From positions 1-8,173 of the forward strand of contig JAFGNG010000173.1 of NCBI GenBank assembly GCA_016927125.1: a DNA stretch of 8,173 bases, written 5' to 3'. This document shows positions 5,954-8,173 of this stretch, one piece after another. The notes under the pieces are model-generated. The model made no database searches, was not told where the DNA came from, and saw only the letters and a list, made by a program, of their open reading frames with translations. Made by a program: the position numbers and the translations under genes. Position 1 is the stretch's first letter. Each line of letters begins with the position of its first letter. The stretch is from Planctomycetota bacterium (lineage in GTDB: Bacteria > Planctomycetota > SZUA-567 > JAFGNG01).

Positions 5954-7126
5954 ATGATGCCGGACAAAGATGAAATCCTGAGTTCCTTACCTGCTTACCG
6001 GGACGCGATTAAAGAGCTGCGCGAGCCCTTGCTGGCAAACCTGGTGATGGTAAGCGAAATCCCGGCGCCGACCTTCCAGGAGGCGGAGCGGGTGCGGTTT
6101 CTCCAGGACCGCTTCATCGAGTCCGGGCTGCAGAACATCTCCACCGATGAAGTTGGCAACGCCGTCGGCATCCTGCCCGGGAAGGAAGGGGCTGATCGGA
6201 ATATTATTGTCCATGCCAACGTGGATACGCCCCACCCGAAAGAGGCGGATCACACTGTCAATGTTGATCCCGACTGCCTGGTCGGGCTGAGCACCGGCTT
6301 CAACTCCCTGGGGCTCGCCACCCTGATTACCCTCCCCATGCTGCTGGAACACCTGGGCCTGGAATTGCAATCCAACCTGGTGCTCTTGGGCACCGTGCGC
6401 AGCATTGGCCGCGGCGACCTGGCGGGGCTGCGCTTCTTCCTGGACAATACCACCCTACCGATCCTCGCCGGGGTGCCGGTGGAGGGAATGCAGCTTGGCA
6501 GCCAGAGCTACCGCGCCATCGGGATGGTGCGCGGGGAGATCACCTGCCATGTGCCGGAGGAATATAACTGGAACCGCTTCGGCGCGGCCGGGGCAATCAA
6601 CGCGCTGAACGAGGTTATCAACGCCATCAACGCTATCCCCCTGCCGTCGCGGCCGCGGGTCAGCATTGTCTTCGGCTCTATCGAGGGCGGCACGCCCTTC
6701 GCGCGGGTCGCTACCGATGCGGCACTGAGGCTGGATATCCGCAGTGAATCCGGCGGCCTGGCCGACTGGGTACGGCAACGGGTGAGGGATATCTGCGCGG
6801 AAGTCTCCGCCATTACCGGCGCGGAGGTCACGGTCGATTTCTTCGCCCGCCGCCAGCCGGGAGGCATCCAGTTCTCCGATTACCTGGCGCGGTGGGGGCG
6901 TGAAATCCTGGAAGCGCTGGGAATTGAACCAAGGGTCGCCCCGAGCTTTTCGAGCATCTCCGCCTTTTCAGACCGTGACATCCCAGCCTTGCGCCTGGCG
7001 ATCACCAGGGGGGAAACCCTGAAAAATAACAAGGAACGCCTGGAGATTGCGCCGATGTTCTCCGGCCTGGCGCAACTCCTGGGGGTATTGCTGGCCATTG
7101 ACGCGGGATACCGAGATGAAGACTGA
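5954..7126 (+). CDS. M20-peptidase-fold protein with degenerate active site (probable pseudoenzyme)
   Basis: The 390-residue product follows the M20 layout of peptidase T-like hydrolases: an N-terminal helix with VSEIPAPTFQEAERV (33-47), a zinc-site region (84-160), a dimerisation (lid) insert with SIEGGTPFARVATDAALRLDIRSES (242-266), and a C-terminal catalytic half. The metal site is largely gone. The HxD motif reads N89-V90-D91, the Asp of the usual ADN/GDD block is F116, the GEE block (catalytic Glu and a zinc ligand) reads R149-S150-I151, the lid GGHS reads E202-E203-Y204-N205 or nearby, and no histidine occurs after residue 199, so the last His ligand is absent. E177 may remain. It is therefore unlikely to be an active metallopeptidase. 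ATG at 5954 or 5957 is preferred over a GTG at 5939 because AAGGTGG at 5942-5948 lies just upstream. Its end overlaps gpgS by 11 bp, indicating a shared transcript. Its role is unknown; a scaffold, ligand-binding or regulatory function is inference. Confidence 0.8.
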   Translation: MMPDKDEILSSLPAYRDAIKELREPLLANLVMVSEIPAPTFQEAERVRFLQDRFIESGLQNISTDEVGNAVGILPGKEGADRNIIVHANVDTPHPKEADHTVNVDPDCLVGLSTGFNSLGLATLITLPMLLEHLGLELQSNLVLLGTVRSIGRGDLAGLRFFLDNTTLPILAGVPVEGMQLGSQSYRAIGMVRGEITCHVPEEYNWNRFGAAGAINALNEVINAINAIPLPSRPRVSIVFGSIEGGTPFARVATDAALRLDIRSESGGLADWVRQRVRDICAEVSAITGAEVTVDFFARRQPGGIQFSDYLARWGREILEALGIEPRVAPSFSSISAFSDRDIPALRLAITRGETLKNNKERLEIAPMFSGLAQLLGVLLAIDAGYRDED

Positions 7127-8093
7127 AGACTGGCTGAAAAATAATACCTTCCACCACTCCGTCTTCTGGGACCTCCTCAAGCTGGTGAAGGAGAAGGAAA
7201 AGCAGAAGCTGACCATCTCCCTCTGCATCCCGACTTTGAATGAAGAAAAAACCATTGGCAAGGAGATCATCCTCTTTAAATCCGAGCTGATGCACCGCTA
7301 TCCCCTCCTGGATGAAATTGCGGTAATCGACTCCGGCTCAAGGGATCGCACCTGCGAGACCGCGGCTTCCTACGGTGCGGATGTCTACCTGGCTAATGAA
7401 ATCCTGCCGGAGCTGGGGGACAGAAAAGGCAAGGGTGAAAACCTCTGGAAGGCGATCTACCAGCTCAAGGGCGATATTATTGTTTATATTGACGCGGACA
7501 TCAAGAACATCCACCCGCGTTTTGTCTACGGGCTGGTGGCTCCGCTGCTCTATAACCAGAAGACCCAGTATGTGAAGGCCTTCTATGACCGCCCCCTGGC
7601 CTTCTCGCAAGGGGTACGGCCCTCGGGCGGCGGGCGCGTAACCGAGATCCTGATCCGGCCGCTCTTCTCCCTCTTCATGCCGGAGCTGACCGCGATTGTC
7701 CAGCCGCTCTCCGGTGAATACGCAGTCCGCCGGGAGGTGCTGGAAGCCCTCTCCTTCCCCATCGGCTATGGGGTGGAGACCGCGCATATAATTGATGTCT
7801 ATAACAAGTGGGGGATCGAAGCCTTCGCACAGACTGATCTTGATCAGCGCCGGCACCGCAACCAGGAGACCCGCGACCTGGGCAAGATGTCATTCGGCAT
7901 CCTCCAGATCTTCTTCCAACGTCTCCAGACCCTTGGTATGATCTCCGAGATTTCGCAGATCGCGCCGGTCCTCCACCAGTTCCAGGCGCAGGACAAGGCT
8001 TACGAACGGATCTCTTATACTATTAAGGAAGAGGAACGCCCCCCGATGATTGAGGTTCCCGCCTACCGTAAACTGCGCGGGCTGGACAAATGA
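7116..8093 (+). CDS. gpgS: Glucosyl-3-phosphoglycerate synthase (GT81 family)
   Basis: The 325-residue protein is a GT-A retaining glycosyltransferase. Landmarks in order are ISLCIPTLNEEKTIG (34-48), IDSGSRDRT (71-79), RKGKGENLW (103-111), the metal/nucleotide-sugar motif IDADIKNIHP with D126 and D128 (125-134), the SGGGRVTEI stretch (170-178), QPLSGEYAVRRE (196-207), GYGVE (217-221) and QRRHRNQ with H247 (244-250). These match mycobacterial GpgS closely. The enzyme transfers glucose from a nucleotide donor (UDP-glucose in mycobacteria) to 3-phosphoglycerate; a phosphatase (GpgP), not in the window, would then give glucosylglycerate. The start is ATG 7116, not the longer in-frame start at 7047, which would read through the preceding gene. 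It overlaps the M20-like gene by 11 bp and the next gene by 4 bp (ATGA), so the three are likely translationally coupled. Related hexose transferases to phosphoglycerate remain possible, but the motif set favours GpgS. Confidence 0.9.
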   Translation: MKTEDWLKNNTFHHSVFWDLLKLVKEKEKQKLTISLCIPTLNEEKTIGKEIILFKSELMHRYPLLDEIAVIDSGSRDRTCETAASYGADVYLANEILPELGDRKGKGENLWKAIYQLKGDIIVYIDADIKNIHPRFVYGLVAPLLYNQKTQYVKAFYDRPLAFSQGVRPSGGGRVTEILIRPLFSLFMPELTAIVQPLSGEYAVRREVLEALSFPIGYGVETAHIIDVYNKWGIEAFAQTDLDQRRHRNQETRDLGKMSFGILQIFFQRLQTLGMISEISQIAPVLHQFQAQDKAYERISYTIKEEERPPMIEVPAYRKLRGLDK

Positions 8094-8173
8094 AACCCGT
8101 AACCTGCGCAGCCATTGTCCATTACCATCTCCGCGGCGGCGGAGTGACGCGGATCATCGCGCACGCGGTCGAG
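8090..8173 (+). CDS. Glycosyltransferase, probable GT4, first 28 codons (cut by window edge)
   Basis: The frame opens with ATG at 8090, inside the gpgS stop (ATGA overlap), and stays open to the right edge. Its start MKPVTCAAIVHYHLRGGGVT matches the beginning of GT-B enzymes of the GT4 group: a hydrophobic first strand, then HYHLR and a glycine-rich G-G-G-V-T-R loop, where the loop contacts the acceptor or donor. The ending AHAVE fits the first helix. The 4-bp overlap with gpgS argues for coupled translation. It may act on the GpgS product or a downstream solute or polysaccharide; with 28 residues visible the donor and acceptor cannot be read. Confidence 0.65.
   Translation, partial: MKPVTCAAIVHYHLRGGGVTRIIAHAVE

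Noticed and set aside
7047..7115. Longer N-terminus for gpgS
   Set aside because: It overlaps the M20-like gene for 80 bases in another frame, and the added residues do not resemble GpgS; ATG 7116 gives the usual layout.

Overview
The window is about 8.2 kb of moderately GC-rich, densely coding bacterial DNA with two partial genes at its edges and six complete genes between them. The organism looks like a Gram-negative bacterium: there is an LpxH-like lipid A phosphoesterase, ordinary sigma70-like promoter sequences and purine-rich ribosome binding sites. A protein with a GYF_2-like N-terminal domain would fit a PVC-group or other environmental lineage, but the taxonomy is only a weak inference. 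I see no tRNA, rRNA, CRISPR array, insertion sequence or plasmid/phage gene.

Layout. (1) The left edge carries the start of an unrecognised protein on the minus strand (588 down to beyond base 1). Bases 589-895 form a non-coding, AT-richer divergent control region, holding a candidate promoter for each neighbour and a palindrome over the xre promoter. (2) Plus strand: an XRE-family regulator (896-1357) and an LpxH-like phosphoesterase (1414-2163). (3) Minus strand: pabB (4502-3078) followed by pabC-like (3041-2130), a two-gene p-aminobenzoate (folate) operon. The 3' end of pabC overlaps the convergent 3' end of lpxH by 34 bp. (4) Plus strand: an unrecognised membrane protein with a GYF_2-like N-terminus (4652-5794), divergent from pabB and followed by a probable terminator. 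(5) Plus strand: a tightly overlapping module of an M20-peptidase-fold protein (5954-7126), a glucosyl-3-phosphoglycerate synthase (gpgS, 7116-8093), and the first 28 codons of a GT4-like glycosyltransferase (8090 to the right edge).

How the genes work together. PabB and PabC convert chorismate plus ammonia to p-aminobenzoate; the glutaminase partner PabA is not in the window. GpgS makes glucosyl-3-phosphoglycerate, the precursor of glucosylglycerate-type compatible solutes or glycolipid and polysaccharide precursors; the following glycosyltransferase may extend this product. The most unusual item is the M20-like protein in the same module. It keeps the M20 scaffold motifs but appears to have lost nearly all the zinc-binding and catalytic residues, so it is probably a pseudoenzyme with a role tied to the GpgS pathway.
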